Assembly (NCBI RefSeq): GCF_000472865.1
Contig: NZ_AXAP01000081.1
Location: forward strand, 1-36,487
DNA: 36,487 nucleotides
DNA from: Bradyrhizobium elkanii WSM2783
GTDB taxonomy: Bacteria; Pseudomonadota; Alphaproteobacteria; Rhizobiales; Xanthobacteraceae
Reading direction: 5' to 3'
Shown: piece after piece, positions 15,028-25,418 of the stretch
How positions within the stretch are numbered: the first letter of the stretch is position 1
Layout: every line of letters starts with the position of its first letter
Notes under the pieces: model-generated
Database searches by the model: none
Told to the model about the DNA's origin: nothing
Seen by the model: only the letters and a program-made list of their open reading frames with translations
Position numbers and translations under genes: made by a program

Positions 15028-16644
15028 GTGCAAAACACGGGCGTGTACAACGGTGCCTTTGGCGCCGACAAATTCGGCTTAAAAAATCTCAAACGCGTGC
15101 ATTGGAATCTCCACGCGCCGCAGCTCTATCAATATTCGCTTGCGGCAGGCGAGGCCGTGCTCTCAGCCGATGGTGCGCTTTGCGCGGACACCGGCGAATT
15201 CACCGGCCGCAGCCCGAAGGACAAGTTCACAGTTCGCGACGCGACCACCGACAAGAGCATGTGGTGGGCGGGCAACCAGTCGATCACATCAGAGCAGTTC
15301 GAAGCGCTCTATCAGGATTTCCTCAAGCACGCCGAAGGCAAGGCACTGTTCGCGCAGGATCTCTATGGCGGCGCCGATCCGACCTATCGGATCAAGACGC
15401 GCGTGTTCACCGAGCTCGCTTGGCATTCGCTGTTCATCCGCACGCTGCTGATCCGCCCCGAGGCGATCGAGCTTTCGAGCTTCGTGCCCGAACTCACCAT
15501 CATCGACATGCCGAGCTTCCGCGCCGATCCCAAACGTCACGGCGTGCGCTCGGAGAATGTCGTCGCGATCGATTTCGCCCGCAAGATCGTCCTGATCGGC
15601 GGGTCTTATTATGCCGGCGAGATGAAGAAGTCGGTCTTCACCACGCTCAACTATTATCTGCCCGCGCGCGACGTGATGCCGATGCACTGCTCTGCCAATG
15701 TCGGGTCGAAGGGCGACAGCGCGATTTTCTTCGGTCTCTCCGGCACCGGCAAGACGACGCTGTCGGCCGATCCCAACCGCACGCTGATCGGCGACGACGA
15801 GCACGGCTGGGGCCCGAACGGCATCTTCAATTTCGAAGGCGGGTGCTACGCCAAGTGCATCAAGCTCTCGCAGGAAGCCGAGCCTCAGATCTATGCTGCG
15901 AGCACACGTTTTGGCGCCGTGCTCGAGAACTGCGTGCTTGACGAGGATACCCGCGTCGTCGATTTCGACGATGGCTCCAAGACCGAGAACACCCGTTCCG
16001 CCTATCCGCTCGACTTCATTCCCAATGCCTCGCGCAGTGGCCGCGCGCCGCATCCGAAGAATGTGGTGATGCTGGCGGCCGATGCCTTCGGCGTGCTGCC
16101 GCCGATCGCGAAGCTTTCGCCGGCGCAGGCGATGTATCACTTCCTGTCCGGCTACACCGCGAAGGTCGCCGGCACCGAGCGGGGCCTCGGCTCCGAGCCG
16201 CAGCCGGAATTCTCCACCTGCTTCGGCTCGCCGTTCCTGCCGCTCGATCCTTCCGTCTATGGCAACATGCTGCGCGACCTGATCGCCCAGCACAATGTCG
16301 ATTGCTGGCTGGTCAACACCGGCTGGACCGGCGGCAAGTATGGCGTGGGCTCGCGCATGCCGATCAAGGTCACGCGCGCGCTGCTGACCGCGGCGCTCGA
16401 TGGCAGCTTGCGCAATGTCGAATTCCGCACCGACGAATATTTCGGCTTTGCGGTGCCGACCGCGCTGCCGGGCGTGCCGAGCGAGATCCTTAATCCAGTG
16501 AACACCTGGAAGGACAAGGCCGAGTTCGACAAGACCGCCCGCGCATTGGTCGGCATGTTCCAGAAGAACTTCGCCAAGTTCGAGAGCAAGGTCGACGCCG
16601 AAGTCCGCGCCGCCGCGCCGGACGTGAAGCTCGCGGCCGAATAG
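15028..16644 (+). CDS. pckA: Phosphoenolpyruvate carboxykinase (ATP)
   Basis: A 538-residue enzyme converting oxaloacetate and ATP to PEP, CO2 and ADP, the entry to gluconeogenesis from organic acids. Family signatures are complete: TGEFTGRSPKDKF, the kinase-1a P-loop GLSGTGKTTLSADPNR (from about residue 236), the metal-binding IGDDEHGW, and NTGWTGGKYG. The GTG at 15028 is chosen because GAGGAGG lies seven bases upstream; the open frame extends to 14947 without such a site. Closeness to chvI/chvG matches other Rhizobiales, where pckA is a neighbour of this two-component system. A strong terminator follows. Confidence 0.96.
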   Translation: MQNTGVYNGAFGADKFGLKNLKRVHWNLHAPQLYQYSLAAGEAVLSADGALCADTGEFTGRSPKDKFTVRDATTDKSMWWAGNQSITSEQFEALYQDFLKHAEGKALFAQDLYGGADPTYRIKTRVFTELAWHSLFIRTLLIRPEAIELSSFVPELTIIDMPSFRADPKRHGVRSENVVAIDFARKIVLIGGSYYAGEMKKSVFTTLNYYLPARDVMPMHCSANVGSKGDSAIFFGLSGTGKTTLSADPNRTLIGDDEHGWGPNGIFNFEGGCYAKCIKLSQEAEPQIYAASTRFGAVLENCVLDEDTRVVDFDDGSKTENTRSAYPLDFIPNASRSGRAPHPKNVVMLAADAFGVLPPIAKLSPAQAMYHFLSGYTAKVAGTERGLGSEPQPEFSTCFGSPFLPLDPSVYGNMLRDLIAQHNVDCWLVNTGWTGGKYGVGSRMPIKVTRALLTAALDGSLRNVEFRTDEYFGFAVPTALPGVPSEILNPVNTWKDKAEFDKTARALVGMFQKNFAKFESKVDAEVRAAAPDVKLAAE

Positions 16645-16665
16645 CCTCGCATATTTCCGCCAATG

Positions 16666-16693
16666 AAAAGGGCGACCCCGCGGTCGCCCTTTT
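16666..16693. terminator. Rho-independent terminator between pckA and arginase (bidirectional)
   Basis: A perfect 12-base stem, AAAAGGGCGACC pairing with GGTCGCCCTTTT, with a 4-base loop. It starts 21 bases after the pckA stop and ends in a T run. The A run on the other side makes it equally usable for the converging arginase gene. Confidence 0.9.
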
Positions 16694-16740
16694 CTACTCC
16701 GGAACATGTCTGCGGCGCAGCCTATTCGCTATTCGCCATG

Positions 16741-17709
16741 TCAATCCGGCAGCACTGCATTGGTCGGTGTCGGGCGGTCGGTGATCTGCAGGCCGAACAG
16801 GCTGCCGATCAGTTCGACCACGACCCGTGCGGTACGGCCGCGCTCGTCGAGGAAGGGGTTGAGCTCGACGATGTCGACCGAGCGCACCAGTCCGGAATCG
16901 TGCAACAGCTCCATGATCAGGTGCGCTTCGCGGTAAGTCGCGCCGCCCGGCACCGTGGTGCCGACGCCGGGCGCAACCGAAGGATCGAGGAAGTCGACGT
17001 CGAACGAGACATGCAGCACGCCGTTCTTCGCCTTGACGCGATCGATCACGCGGCGGATCAGCACAGCGACGCCGAATTCATCGATGGCGCGCATGTCGGC
17101 GATGGCGACGCTCCGCTCGCGCAATAGCTTGCGCTCCAGCGGGTCGACAGAGCGGGTGCCGATCAGGTCGAGCTGATCAGGTGTAATCGAGGCGCGCGGC
17201 AGGCCGCCGAGCAGGTTGTCGAGCCCGGGCTCGCCGCAGAGGAAAGCGGCCGACATGCCGTGCATGTTGCCGGTGATCGTCGTGTCGGGCGTGTTGTAGT
17301 CGGCATGCGCGTCGACCCACAGTGCGAACAGCGGCCGGCCCTTCTCCTGCCAGAAGCGCGCAACCCCATTGATCGATCCCATCGAGAGCGAATGATCGCC
17401 GCCCATGAAGATCGGCACCGCGCCGGATTGCGCCAGCCAGTAGGCGCGCTCGGATGTCAGGCGAATCCAGGTTTTCACCTCATCATAGAATTTCGTATTC
17501 GCCGGCACCGGCCCGTCCGAGACCACCGCGGGGATTGAGAGATCACCGTGGTCGTCGACGCGAAGCTCCAATTGCTCCAGCACGCGCGCGATCCCGGCGG
17601 TGCGCAGTGCTGCTGGACCCATCAGCGTGCCGGCCTGCGCGGCGCCGATCTCGATGGGCACGCCGAGGAGCGCGATGTGCGATGGCTTTGAATTGTCAGC
17701 TTCGGGCAT
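16741..17709 (-). CDS. rocF: Arginase
   Basis: A 322-residue ureohydrolase splitting arginine into ornithine and urea. The dimanganese ligands are in MGGDHS, WVDAHADYNTP and SFDVDFLDPS, and GNMHGM is also typical of arginase. SFDVDFLDPSVAPGVGT and PGGATYREAH favour arginase over agmatinase. The ATG at 17709 gives the expected N-terminus (MPEADNSKPSHIALLG); a further in-frame TTG six codons upstream is less likely. It converges on pckA across a shared terminator. A family E repeat lies 22 bases upstream of its start, between it and the thioesterase gene. Confidence 0.92.
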   Translation of the reverse strand: MPEADNSKPSHIALLGVPIEIGAAQAGTLMGPAALRTAGIARVLEQLELRVDDHGDLSIPAVVSDGPVPANTKFYDEVKTWIRLTSERAYWLAQSGAVPIFMGGDHSLSMGSINGVARFWQEKGRPLFALWVDAHADYNTPDTTITGNMHGMSAAFLCGEPGLDNLLGGLPRASITPDQLDLIGTRSVDPLERKLLRERSVAIADMRAIDEFGVAVLIRRVIDRVKAKNGVLHVSFDVDFLDPSVAPGVGTTVPGGATYREAHLIMELLHDSGLVRSVDIVELNPFLDERGRTARVVVELIGSLFGLQITDRPTPTNAVLPD

Positions 17710-17730
17710 GCGGCGGCGCTCTCTCAAATG

Positions 17731-17764
17731 GTGGGGTGGGCAAAGCGAAGCGTGCCCACCCTAC
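17731..17764. repeat. Palindromic repeat, family E copy 2 (single arm)
   Basis: GGTGGGCAAAGCGAAGC followed by GTGCCCACCCTAC forms one hairpin with a GGGTGGGC/GCCCACCC stem. It matches the left arm at 112-142 apart from small changes and lies between two co-directional genes. Confidence 0.8.
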
Positions 17765-17774
17765 GCCTTCCCGA

Positions 17775-18590
17775 TCACGCCTTGAAATAGGCGATCTGCG
17801 TCGTGGTTGCGAGCAGGCGGCCGGAGGGTGACCACAGCTCGCCGTTCTGGTCGCCATAGCTCTTGTGGAAGATCTTGGCATCGGCAGCCGCCAGCACGCG
17901 GGTGATGTTCTCGGCGGCAAGATCGGCGGCGTCGATGTGGAAATAGGTCGTCAGCGACACCGTACCGAACGGCACCAGTTCCCGCTTGGCGTGGAAGACG
18001 CGGCCAAAGAATGCGTCCGACATCGCGATCAGCGAGAGCGCATCGATCTTGCGCGGCGCGCGGTCACCGATCCAGAGCTTGGAATAGGTTTCGGGCGCCG
18101 CGCTCGATGGCGTGCCGAATTTCGGCTCGCCTTCGACGAAGCGGAAGTCATATTGCTTGACCCACGCTGCCGCGGTCTTGGGATAGGGCAGGGTCTGTTC
18201 GAACGGTGTTGCGTCCGGAAACTTCACCTGCTGGTGCGACCAGGACGGGCGGCGTTCGGCGAACACGGCGGTTGCGAGCGTCGCGACCTCGCCGCCGTCC
18301 TGCGTCATCTCCACGGACCAGTGCTGGCTCGAACGATTGGCCTTCACCAGGCGGACATCGAGATCAAAGGCGCCTTGCGCAACCGGCGCGCAATAATTGA
18401 CGGTGAGCGCAAGCGGATCGCCGGCACGTTGCGGATGGTCGATCAGTGCCCGCAGGATGGTTGCAGCGGTGGCCCCGCCGAACGGGCCGACAAATGCCCA
18501 GTAGTCGTCGCTGGTCCTGCCCTGCCAGCGGCTGTCGCCGGCAGTAACCGCGGTGGCATCGTCGAACAAATGCGGGGTCCTGGTGAGCAT
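17775..18590 (-). CDS. Acyl-CoA thioesterase family protein (TesB-like double hotdog)
   Basis: A 271-residue protein resembling two-domain hotdog acyl-CoA thioesterases, which hydrolyse acyl-CoA to free acid and CoA. Visible matches are FVGPFGGATAATILRA, LTVNYCAPV in the first hotdog, and FGTVSLTTYFHID with the closing sequence GRLLATTTQIAYF in the second. No signal peptide is seen. The ATG at 18590 is chosen over a further upstream start at 18644, because the extra residues would come from a family C repeat. The physiological acyl substrate is unknown. Confidence 0.78.
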   Translation of the reverse strand: MLTRTPHLFDDATAVTAGDSRWQGRTSDDYWAFVGPFGGATAATILRALIDHPQRAGDPLALTVNYCAPVAQGAFDLDVRLVKANRSSQHWSVEMTQDGGEVATLATAVFAERRPSWSHQQVKFPDATPFEQTLPYPKTAAAWVKQYDFRFVEGEPKFGTPSSAAPETYSKLWIGDRAPRKIDALSLIAMSDAFFGRVFHAKRELVPFGTVSLTTYFHIDAADLAAENITRVLAAADAKIFHKSYGDQNGELWSPSGRLLATTTQIAYFKA

Positions 18591-18619
18591 GAAATTGTTC
18601 CGGTGTTGCGAAATTGCTC

Positions 18620-18704
18620 CGTCATTGCGAGCGAAGCGAAGCAATCCATTTCGCCGCTTGTGGAGGCATGGATTGCTTCGTCGCTTACGCTCCTCGCAAT
18701 GACG
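18620..18704. repeat. Palindromic repeat, family C copy 2
   Basis: CGTCATTGCGAGCGAAGC at the left is answered by GCTCCTCGCAATGACG at the right, with inner GAAGCAATCCAT / ATGGATTGCTTC arms. It fills much of the gap between the glycogen phosphorylase stop and the thioesterase start. Confidence 0.85.
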
Positions 18705-18774
18705 AGGACGCAGTATCGCGACTGCTCGGCAGAATTCAATGATGTCGGAGGTAATCGATTTCCGCCGCGTGGGA

Positions 18775-21333
<2,559 letters not shown>

Positions 21334-21350
21334 GGTCCGATGAGACGAAA

Positions 21351-21407
21351 TTGGATCATGATCTAATCTTTCTGTTTGAGCATAATCTTTTCGGATCACG
21401 CTCCGGA
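21351..21407. repeat. Degenerate family G repeat upstream of glgP
   Basis: GTTTGAGCATAATCTTTTCGG and GGATCATGATCTAATCTTT resemble the better copy near 23836-23877 (TTTGAGCATG, TTCCGGATCATGC). The match is imperfect, so this is a decayed copy. It overlaps the region where the glgP promoter is expected. Confidence 0.5.
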
Positions 21408-21581
21408 CAACGAATGATACGCGTCTTGCACTTCAATCGGAACCGCCCAGCCGGTTGTTGTGCACCGCGCTGGTATGATTTTATGCAAGGACCGGGCCGA
21501 TTTTGCGACCTCAAGGCGACGCGCTTCGGTGGTATGGTTACATATTAGGCGGCACAACCACCGTCATCGAGAGGGACACCC

Positions 21582-21812
21582 ATGAGACTGCTGATCGAGA
21601 TCGCAGCCGCTGTGCTGTTCATCGTCTGCATCACCGTCACCAGTGCCGCTTTCGCCGCCGGCAGGCCCGGGCGGAGCGCCGACGGCTTGACCTGCGGCTT
21701 CAGCATGCCACCAAACGCAACTCCAGCCGCCCGTTGCGTCGCCATCAAGCGGCAATGCGGCGGCAGCTTTTACGCGAACTATTGTGGCGACAAGATGCTG
21801 TCGGCGATGTGA
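21582..21812 (+). CDS. Small secreted Cys-containing protein, 76 aa
   Basis: A GAGAGGG ribosome site seven bases before the ATG supports the start. Residues 1-26 form a signal peptide (hydrophobic LLIEIAAAVLFIVCITV, cleavage near A-F-A-A/G). The mature part of about 50 residues has four cysteines in LTCGF, ARCVA, RQCGG and YCGD, suggesting two disulfides in the periplasm. I do not recognise the family. The 9-bp sequence CGATGTGAG covering its stop codon is repeated at 22221-22229, on the far side of the GIY-YIG unit. That unit therefore appears to have inserted exactly at the end of this gene without changing its product. Confidence 0.65.
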   Translation: MRLLIEIAAAVLFIVCITVTSAAFAAGRPGRSADGLTCGFSMPPNATPAARCVAIKRQCGGSFYANYCGDKMLSAM

Positions 21813-21821
21813 GGTTGTCTT

Positions 21822-21855
21822 CGTCGTCCCGGCGAAGGCCGGGACCCATAGCCAC
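21822..21855 (+). repeat. Family D REP-like arm, left side of the GIY-YIG ORF
   Basis: The arm contains the hairpin GTCCCGGC-GAAG-GCCGGGAC (21826-21845) followed by CCATAGCCAC. It is the inverted partner of 22189-22222 with one mismatch. Confidence 0.9.
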
Positions 21856-21860
21856 AGGGC

Positions 21861-22154
21861 TCAGATCAGGTGCGATAGATCAGCCCAATCGAGATTGTTT
21901 TCTTCAATCAACCGAATCTTCCAATCACGCCGCCAAGTCTTCAACTGCTTTTCGCGCGTGATCGCTTCATGCGGTGAAGCGTAGGTTTCCATGTAGACGA
22001 GGCGCGTTACGTCGTATTTCTTGACGAACTCCGATCCCCGTCCGGCGCGATGCTGCGTGAGACGATTGCCCAAGTTGTTGCAAACGCCGATATAAAGCGT
22101 CCCGTGGCGGCGGCTGGCGAGAATGTAAACGTAATAGATTGTGTCAGCAGCCAT
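21861..22154 (-). CDS. GIY-YIG nuclease domain protein, 97 aa
   Basis: A single-domain GIY-YIG protein of 97 residues. The signature is YVYILASRRHGTLYIG, followed by the conserved Arg in NRLTQHR and the catalytic Glu in AITREKQLKTWRR. The end WADLSHLI is typical of small stand-alone members of the superfamily. Active-site residues look intact, so nicking or cleaving DNA is plausible but not shown. The ATG at 22154 gives the family N-terminus; its ribosome site is weak. Only 34 bases separate the start from the right REP-like arm, so its promoter, if any, must lie within or beyond the arm. It is opposite in direction to both flanking genes. Confidence 0.85.
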   Translation of the reverse strand: MAADTIYYVYILASRRHGTLYIGVCNNLGNRLTQHRAGRGSEFVKKYDVTRLVYMETYASPHEAITREKQLKTWRRDWKIRLIEENNLDWADLSHLI

Positions 22155-22188
22155 GGGATCGGCTCGCTTTCGCGACAATCGAACACTG

Positions 22189-22222
22189 GTGGTTATGGGT
22201 CCCGGCCTTCGCCGGGACGACG
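22189..22222 (-). repeat. Family D REP-like arm, right side of the GIY-YIG ORF
   Basis: It begins GTGGTTATGG and then carries the hairpin GTCCCGGC-CTTC-GCCGGGAC. It is the inverted copy of the left arm. A looser pair of the same family is at 29286-29417. Confidence 0.9.
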
Positions 22223-22335
22223 ATGTGAGTGCATCGGAACAAATTAAGAACATTTTAGCAAGTATTTGATATCATTCTGATTCGGCGGCATCGCCGACAC
22301 AACATCTATGGCCTGTCCGTTCCCGCGAGGACTAC

Positions 22336-22767
22336 ATGTCCACTATTGCCTTCGATCAATTCGCGCTCACCCGCATCGCCGACTTTGCGCGCTCGCTGTC
22401 GCGCCTGCATCAGGCGTCCCGCCGCCAATGGGTCGATGACGACCAGATCGACCGCGAGTTCAACGCGGTCTGCATGTCGATCTGGGGCTACACCATCGAC
22501 GACATCAGCGACGACTTGTTCTCACCTGCGGATCACGCCTGGCTCGATTCGCTCGATGAAGCGCATGCGCGCATCTTCGCCGCCGAGCAGGGCTATGACC
22601 TTGTCGAGGACCAGGGCATGCTGACGGACTGGTGGGGCTATTGCTGGATGATCCTCGCCGAAAAGCGCGGATTGCTGACGCCGGAAAACCGTGCCGCAGC
22701 GCGCGCGACAATCGAGGAGAAATATCTCGCCGCGCCGAATGTGATCGGGGTGATTGTCGGGCGGTAA
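22336..22767 (+). CDS. Hypothetical protein, 143 aa
   Basis: A soluble, acidic, Trp- and Asp-rich protein starting M-S-T-I-A-F-D-Q-F with a GAGGAC ribosome site before the ATG. Notable stretches are RRQWVDDDQIDREFN, WGYTIDDISDDLF and DWWGYCWMILAEKRGLL. No signal peptide or membrane helix is seen. I do not recognise the family. Good ribosome site and normal codon use for the neighbourhood support it as real. It is followed by a short family A repeat and converges on the DUF2865 gene. Confidence 0.7.
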   Translation: MSTIAFDQFALTRIADFARSLSRLHQASRRQWVDDDQIDREFNAVCMSIWGYTIDDISDDLFSPADHAWLDSLDEAHARIFAAEQGYDLVEDQGMLTDWWGYCWMILAEKRGLLTPENRAAARATIEEKYLAAPNVIGVIVGR

Positions 22768-22791
22768 AGCCTTCTTTGCTAAGTATCCACG

Positions 22792-22835
22792 CTGTCATTC
22801 CGGGTTCGATGCTTCGCATTGCCCCGGAATGACAG
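22792..22835. repeat. Palindromic repeat, family A short form
   Basis: CTGTCATTCCGGG and CCCCGGAATGACAG surround TTCGATGCTTCGCATTG. It keeps only the outer arm pair of the long copies and lies between two convergent genes. Confidence 0.8.
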
Positions 22836-22844
22836 CTTAAGTCG

Positions 22845-23660
22845 CTAATTAACCTCCGCCCGCTTCGCCTTCGGCGCGGCCGATTTCGGCACGACGGAGA
22901 CGGGTGCCGCGGGGTCATGGCTGGTATCCGGCTGCGGCGCTTCGCCGACCGTCTCGGCCGCGACCGGCGCGACCTTCATCTCGCCGAGCCGGGCACGGAG
23001 TTCGGCGGTGAGACCGGGGTAGGACGCGACCGGCGTGAAGTCGGCGCTCTGGTTGTTGCCGACCCGGACGCCGGTATATGCAACCAGCCCGTCGGCGGTA
23101 GCGACCACGTCGCCGGCGCGAAGCGAGCTATCGAGGGTGAGGTCAACGGGCGCAAGGCCGGCGGGATCGCGGCCGTTGCAGGTGCAGTCCGCGCGCAGCG
23201 ACTTGCGGTAGGCGAAGGCGTTCTCGCTGTCGGCATAGCGTTCGCCGGTTGACGAGGTCGCGTAGTCGATGCTGCCGCCGTAGAAAACCTTGGTGGCTGT
23301 CGCAGGACAGAACGCCTGGCAGAGCTGAACCGGCGTCGCGCTGCCGCGCAAGGTCAGCGGGAAATATTTGCCGTCGCAGCTTCTGACACAAAACGCAGGG
23401 CCGGAACCGGCAACGCGGGCCGCCGGTGCGGCTTGCTGCGGCTGCTGCTGGTTGAGGCCGAACGGATCGAACAAACCGGGTTGCGACTGGCCCTGATGGG
23501 CCTGCTGCCTCTGCAAGCCACCAAAGAGGAAATCGAGCAGGTTTTCCGCCGAGACATGCGCCGGCGCGAGCGTCATCGCGCCCGCAAGGGCGGCGGCAAC
23601 TAGCGTCAGATGGCGCCGCACGCGCCGATCAGCAAACCCTCTACGCAACGCCAACTCCAC
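22845..23660 (-). CDS. DUF2865 domain secreted protein
   Basis: About 271 residues; a hydrophobic signal segment LTLVAAALAGAMTLAP leads to a likely cleavage after V-S-A, so it should be periplasmic. After a Gln/Pro-rich linker comes the Cys-rich DUF2865 core: FCVRSCDGKYFPL, LCQAFCPATATKVFYGGSID and ADCTCNG, six Cys that may form disulfides. SIDYATSSTGERYADSENAFAY-type residues are also typical. Function is unknown. The start is uncertain: the GTG at 23660 gives a sensible signal peptide but no good ribosome site, and a GTG at 23705 or farther starts are possible. Confidence 0.7.
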   Translation of the reverse strand: MELALRRGFADRRVRRHLTLVAAALAGAMTLAPAHVSAENLLDFLFGGLQRQQAHQGQSQPGLFDPFGLNQQQPQQAAPAARVAGSGPAFCVRSCDGKYFPLTLRGSATPVQLCQAFCPATATKVFYGGSIDYATSSTGERYADSENAFAYRKSLRADCTCNGRDPAGLAPVDLTLDSSLRAGDVVATADGLVAYTGVRVGNNQSADFTPVASYPGLTAELRARLGEMKVAPVAAETVGEAPQPDTSHDPAAPVSVVPKSAAPKAKRAEVN

Positions 23661-23835
23661 CCGACAGAGCCAACAGTGCCGAGACGTCGTCTCCGCGCGA
23701 TTCACCCTAGTGTCGGATGGTAAACGAGCAGTTGATTGCGGAAGAACTATGGAGATGGGCGCAATTTGGCGCGGTGTACCGATGAGGCAACACTCGATCA
23801 TGATCCGTTTAACGGATCATCATCTCGTCTCTTTG

Positions 23836-23877
23836 TTTGAGCATGCACCGGTTCCCACTTTTCCGGATCATGCTCTA
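23836..23877. repeat. Family G repeat overlapping the pyrE stop codon
   Basis: TTTGAGCATGCACCGG then TTCCCACTTTTCC then GGATCATGCTCTAG, with GAGCATG / CATGCTC ends pairing. The last three bases are the pyrE stop codon read from the other strand. An extra GATCATGATCCG palindrome lies just left, at 23796-23807. A decayed copy is at 21351-21407. The hairpin may help end the pyrE transcript. Confidence 0.65.
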
Positions 23878-24438
23878 GCTCTTGAGGAACTCGCCCGCTT
23901 TGTACAACGAGCGGAACGGCAGACCGGCCTCCGCGAACGTTTCTGTTGCGCCTTCCTCGCGGTCGACCATGGTGAAGACCAGCGCGACCTCGCCGCCGGC
24001 CTCGCGCACGGCTTCCACCGCCTTCATCGCCGAGCCGCCGGTGGTGGTGACGTCCTCGACGATCACGATGCGCTTGCCCTGCAGCGTCTCGCCTTTGGCA
24101 AGTCCCTCGACCGCTAGCTTCGCACCATGCTCCTTGGGCTTCTTGCGCACGAAGAAGGCCGCGATCGGATGGCCCTTGATCCAGGAGAGCTGCGCGATCG
24201 CGCCCGCGAGCGGCACGGCGCCCATCTCGAGGCCGCCGACGAAATCGAGATTGTCGTCTTTCAGCGCTTCATAAGTGAGTTCGGCAAGCAATGCGGCGCC
24301 CTCGGGATCCAGCATCGTCGGCTTGAGGTTGAAATAGAAATCGCTCTTGCGGCCCGAGGCCAGCGTGATCTCGCCGCGCCCGAAAGAGCGCTTACGGATG
24401 ATCTCGGCGAGGCGGGCGCGGGCGGCTGATTTGGACAA
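23875..24438 (-). CDS. pyrE: Orotate phosphoribosyltransferase
   Basis: A 187-residue enzyme joining orotate to PRPP to give OMP in pyrimidine synthesis. The PRPP-binding loop is RIVIVEDVTTTGGSAMKAV, and LASGRKSDFYFNLKP near the start and the catalytic-loop basic stretch FVRKKPKEHG are conserved. Length and motif order match the family. No pyrF or pyrC is next to it. The stop codon falls in the end of a family G repeat. Confidence 0.95.
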   Translation of the reverse strand: MSKSAARARLAEIIRKRSFGRGEITLASGRKSDFYFNLKPTMLDPEGAALLAELTYEALKDDNLDFVGGLEMGAVPLAGAIAQLSWIKGHPIAAFFVRKKPKEHGAKLAVEGLAKGETLQGKRIVIVEDVTTTGGSAMKAVEAVREAGGEVALVFTMVDREEGATETFAEAGLPFRSLYKAGEFLKS

Positions 24439-24626
24439 AGGGGCTTTCCGGGTCGTTTACGGTGGCGCGCAATCTATCGGCGGTCGTGGCGAGATTCCAG
24501 CGCCGAAAGCTCCCCGTCAACAACGCCCGCGTCACACGGGGCGCGGATCGATATTCGTAAAGGGCCGTTGTAACCGCGTCCGGTTCCGCGCTAGGGAAGC
24601 CTCAAACGATTGTGGGGGAAGCGAAA

Positions 24627-25253
24627 ATGACCATCGAGCTGCACACCTGGAACACGCCGAATGGCCGCAAAATCTCGGTTGCGCTGGAGGAGATGGGGCT
24701 GCCCTACCAAGTGTTCCCGGTGAACATCACCAAGGGCGAGCAGATGGCGCCAAGCTTCCTCGAAATCAGCCCGAACAACAAGATTCCCGCAATCGTCGAC
24801 CCGGACGGCCCCGGCGGCAAGCGGGTCAGCGTATTCGAATCGGGCGCGATCCTGCTCTATCTCGGCGAGAAGAGCGGAAAGTTCCTGCCCAAGCCTTTGA
24901 TCGAGCGCATCCCGGTCCATGAATGGCTGATGTGGCAGATGGGCGGTTTTGGTCCGATGCCGGGCCAGGTGCACCATTTCATCGCGCTCGAGAACGAGCA
25001 GGACCGCGCCTATGGCCTGAAGCGCTTCATGACCGAGACACTCCGCCTCTACGGCGTGCTGAACCGCCAGCTCGAAGGCCGCGACTTCGTCGCCGGCGAT
25101 CTGTCGGTCGCCGATTTCGCCATCCTCGGCTGGGCCTGGCGCCACCCGCGGCACAAGGTCAATCTCGGCGATTTCCCCAATGTCGAGCGCTGGTACAACA
25201 AGCTGATGGCCCGCCCCGGCGTGAAGCGCGGCATGGAAGCGAAGCTGGATTGA
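24627..25253 (+). CDS. Glutathione S-transferase family protein (YfcG/YghU-like)
   Basis: A 208-residue cytosolic GST. The thioredoxin-like N-terminal domain carries the catalytic-loop region TWNTPNGRKISVAL, the cis-Pro loop NNKIPAIVD and the glutathione-binding FESGAILLYLGE. The helical C-terminal domain has DFVAGDLSVADFAI, the N-capping motif of GSTs. The TPNG(R/K) start resembles E. coli YfcG and YghU, which act as disulfide reductases using glutathione; that is an inference. The ATG at 24627 has GGGGGAAG as ribosome site; a GTG five codons upstream is inside it. Confidence 0.88.
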   Translation: MTIELHTWNTPNGRKISVALEEMGLPYQVFPVNITKGEQMAPSFLEISPNNKIPAIVDPDGPGGKRVSVFESGAILLYLGEKSGKFLPKPLIERIPVHEWLMWQMGGFGPMPGQVHHFIALENEQDRAYGLKRFMTETLRLYGVLNRQLEGRDFVAGDLSVADFAILGWAWRHPRHKVNLGDFPNVERWYNKLMARPGVKRGMEAKLD

Positions 25254-25267
25254 TGCTCTTTCTGCTC

Positions 25268-25410
25268 CCTCGCCCCGCTCTTGCGGGGGGAGGGTTGGGG
25301 TGAGGGGCCTTCTCCGCAAACACGGTGAGAGATGAGCCTGCGGCGGCTCCCCCTCACCCGGAATTCAAGCTGCGCTTGAATTCCGACCTCTCCTCGCAAG
25401 CGGGGCGAGG
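25268..25410. repeat. Palindromic repeat, family F
   Basis: The left end CCTCGCCCCGCTCTTGCGGG is answered by CCTCGCAAGCGGGGCGAGG at the right end, and TGAGGGG / CCCCTCA arms pair inside. A near-perfect palindrome GAATTCAAGC-TGC-GCTTGAATTC sits at 25361-25383. It fills almost the entire gap between the convergent GST and LysE genes. Confidence 0.75.
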
Positions 25411-25418
25411 TGAAGAAC

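Larger units (their letters stand above)
21805..22229. mobile_element. Putative GIY-YIG mobile unit bounded by inverted REP-like arms and a 9-bp direct repeat
   Basis: Two inverted arms, 21822-21855 and 22189-22222, match at 33 of 34 bases and each contains a perfect 8-bp hairpin. Between them is a single GIY-YIG ORF whose stop lies 5 bases from the left arm. Outside, CGATGTGAG occurs at 21805-21813 and again at 22221-22229, like a target-site duplication. The right copy overlaps the last two bases of the arm and the left one is 8 bases away, so the boundaries are not exact. No transposase is present; mobility is inferred from structure alone. Confidence 0.5.

Noticed and set aside
14529..15092. 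187-residue minus-strand frame and an 84-residue plus-strand frame upstream of pckA
   Set aside because: No ribosome site, no recognisable product, and the longer one overlaps the start of pckA.
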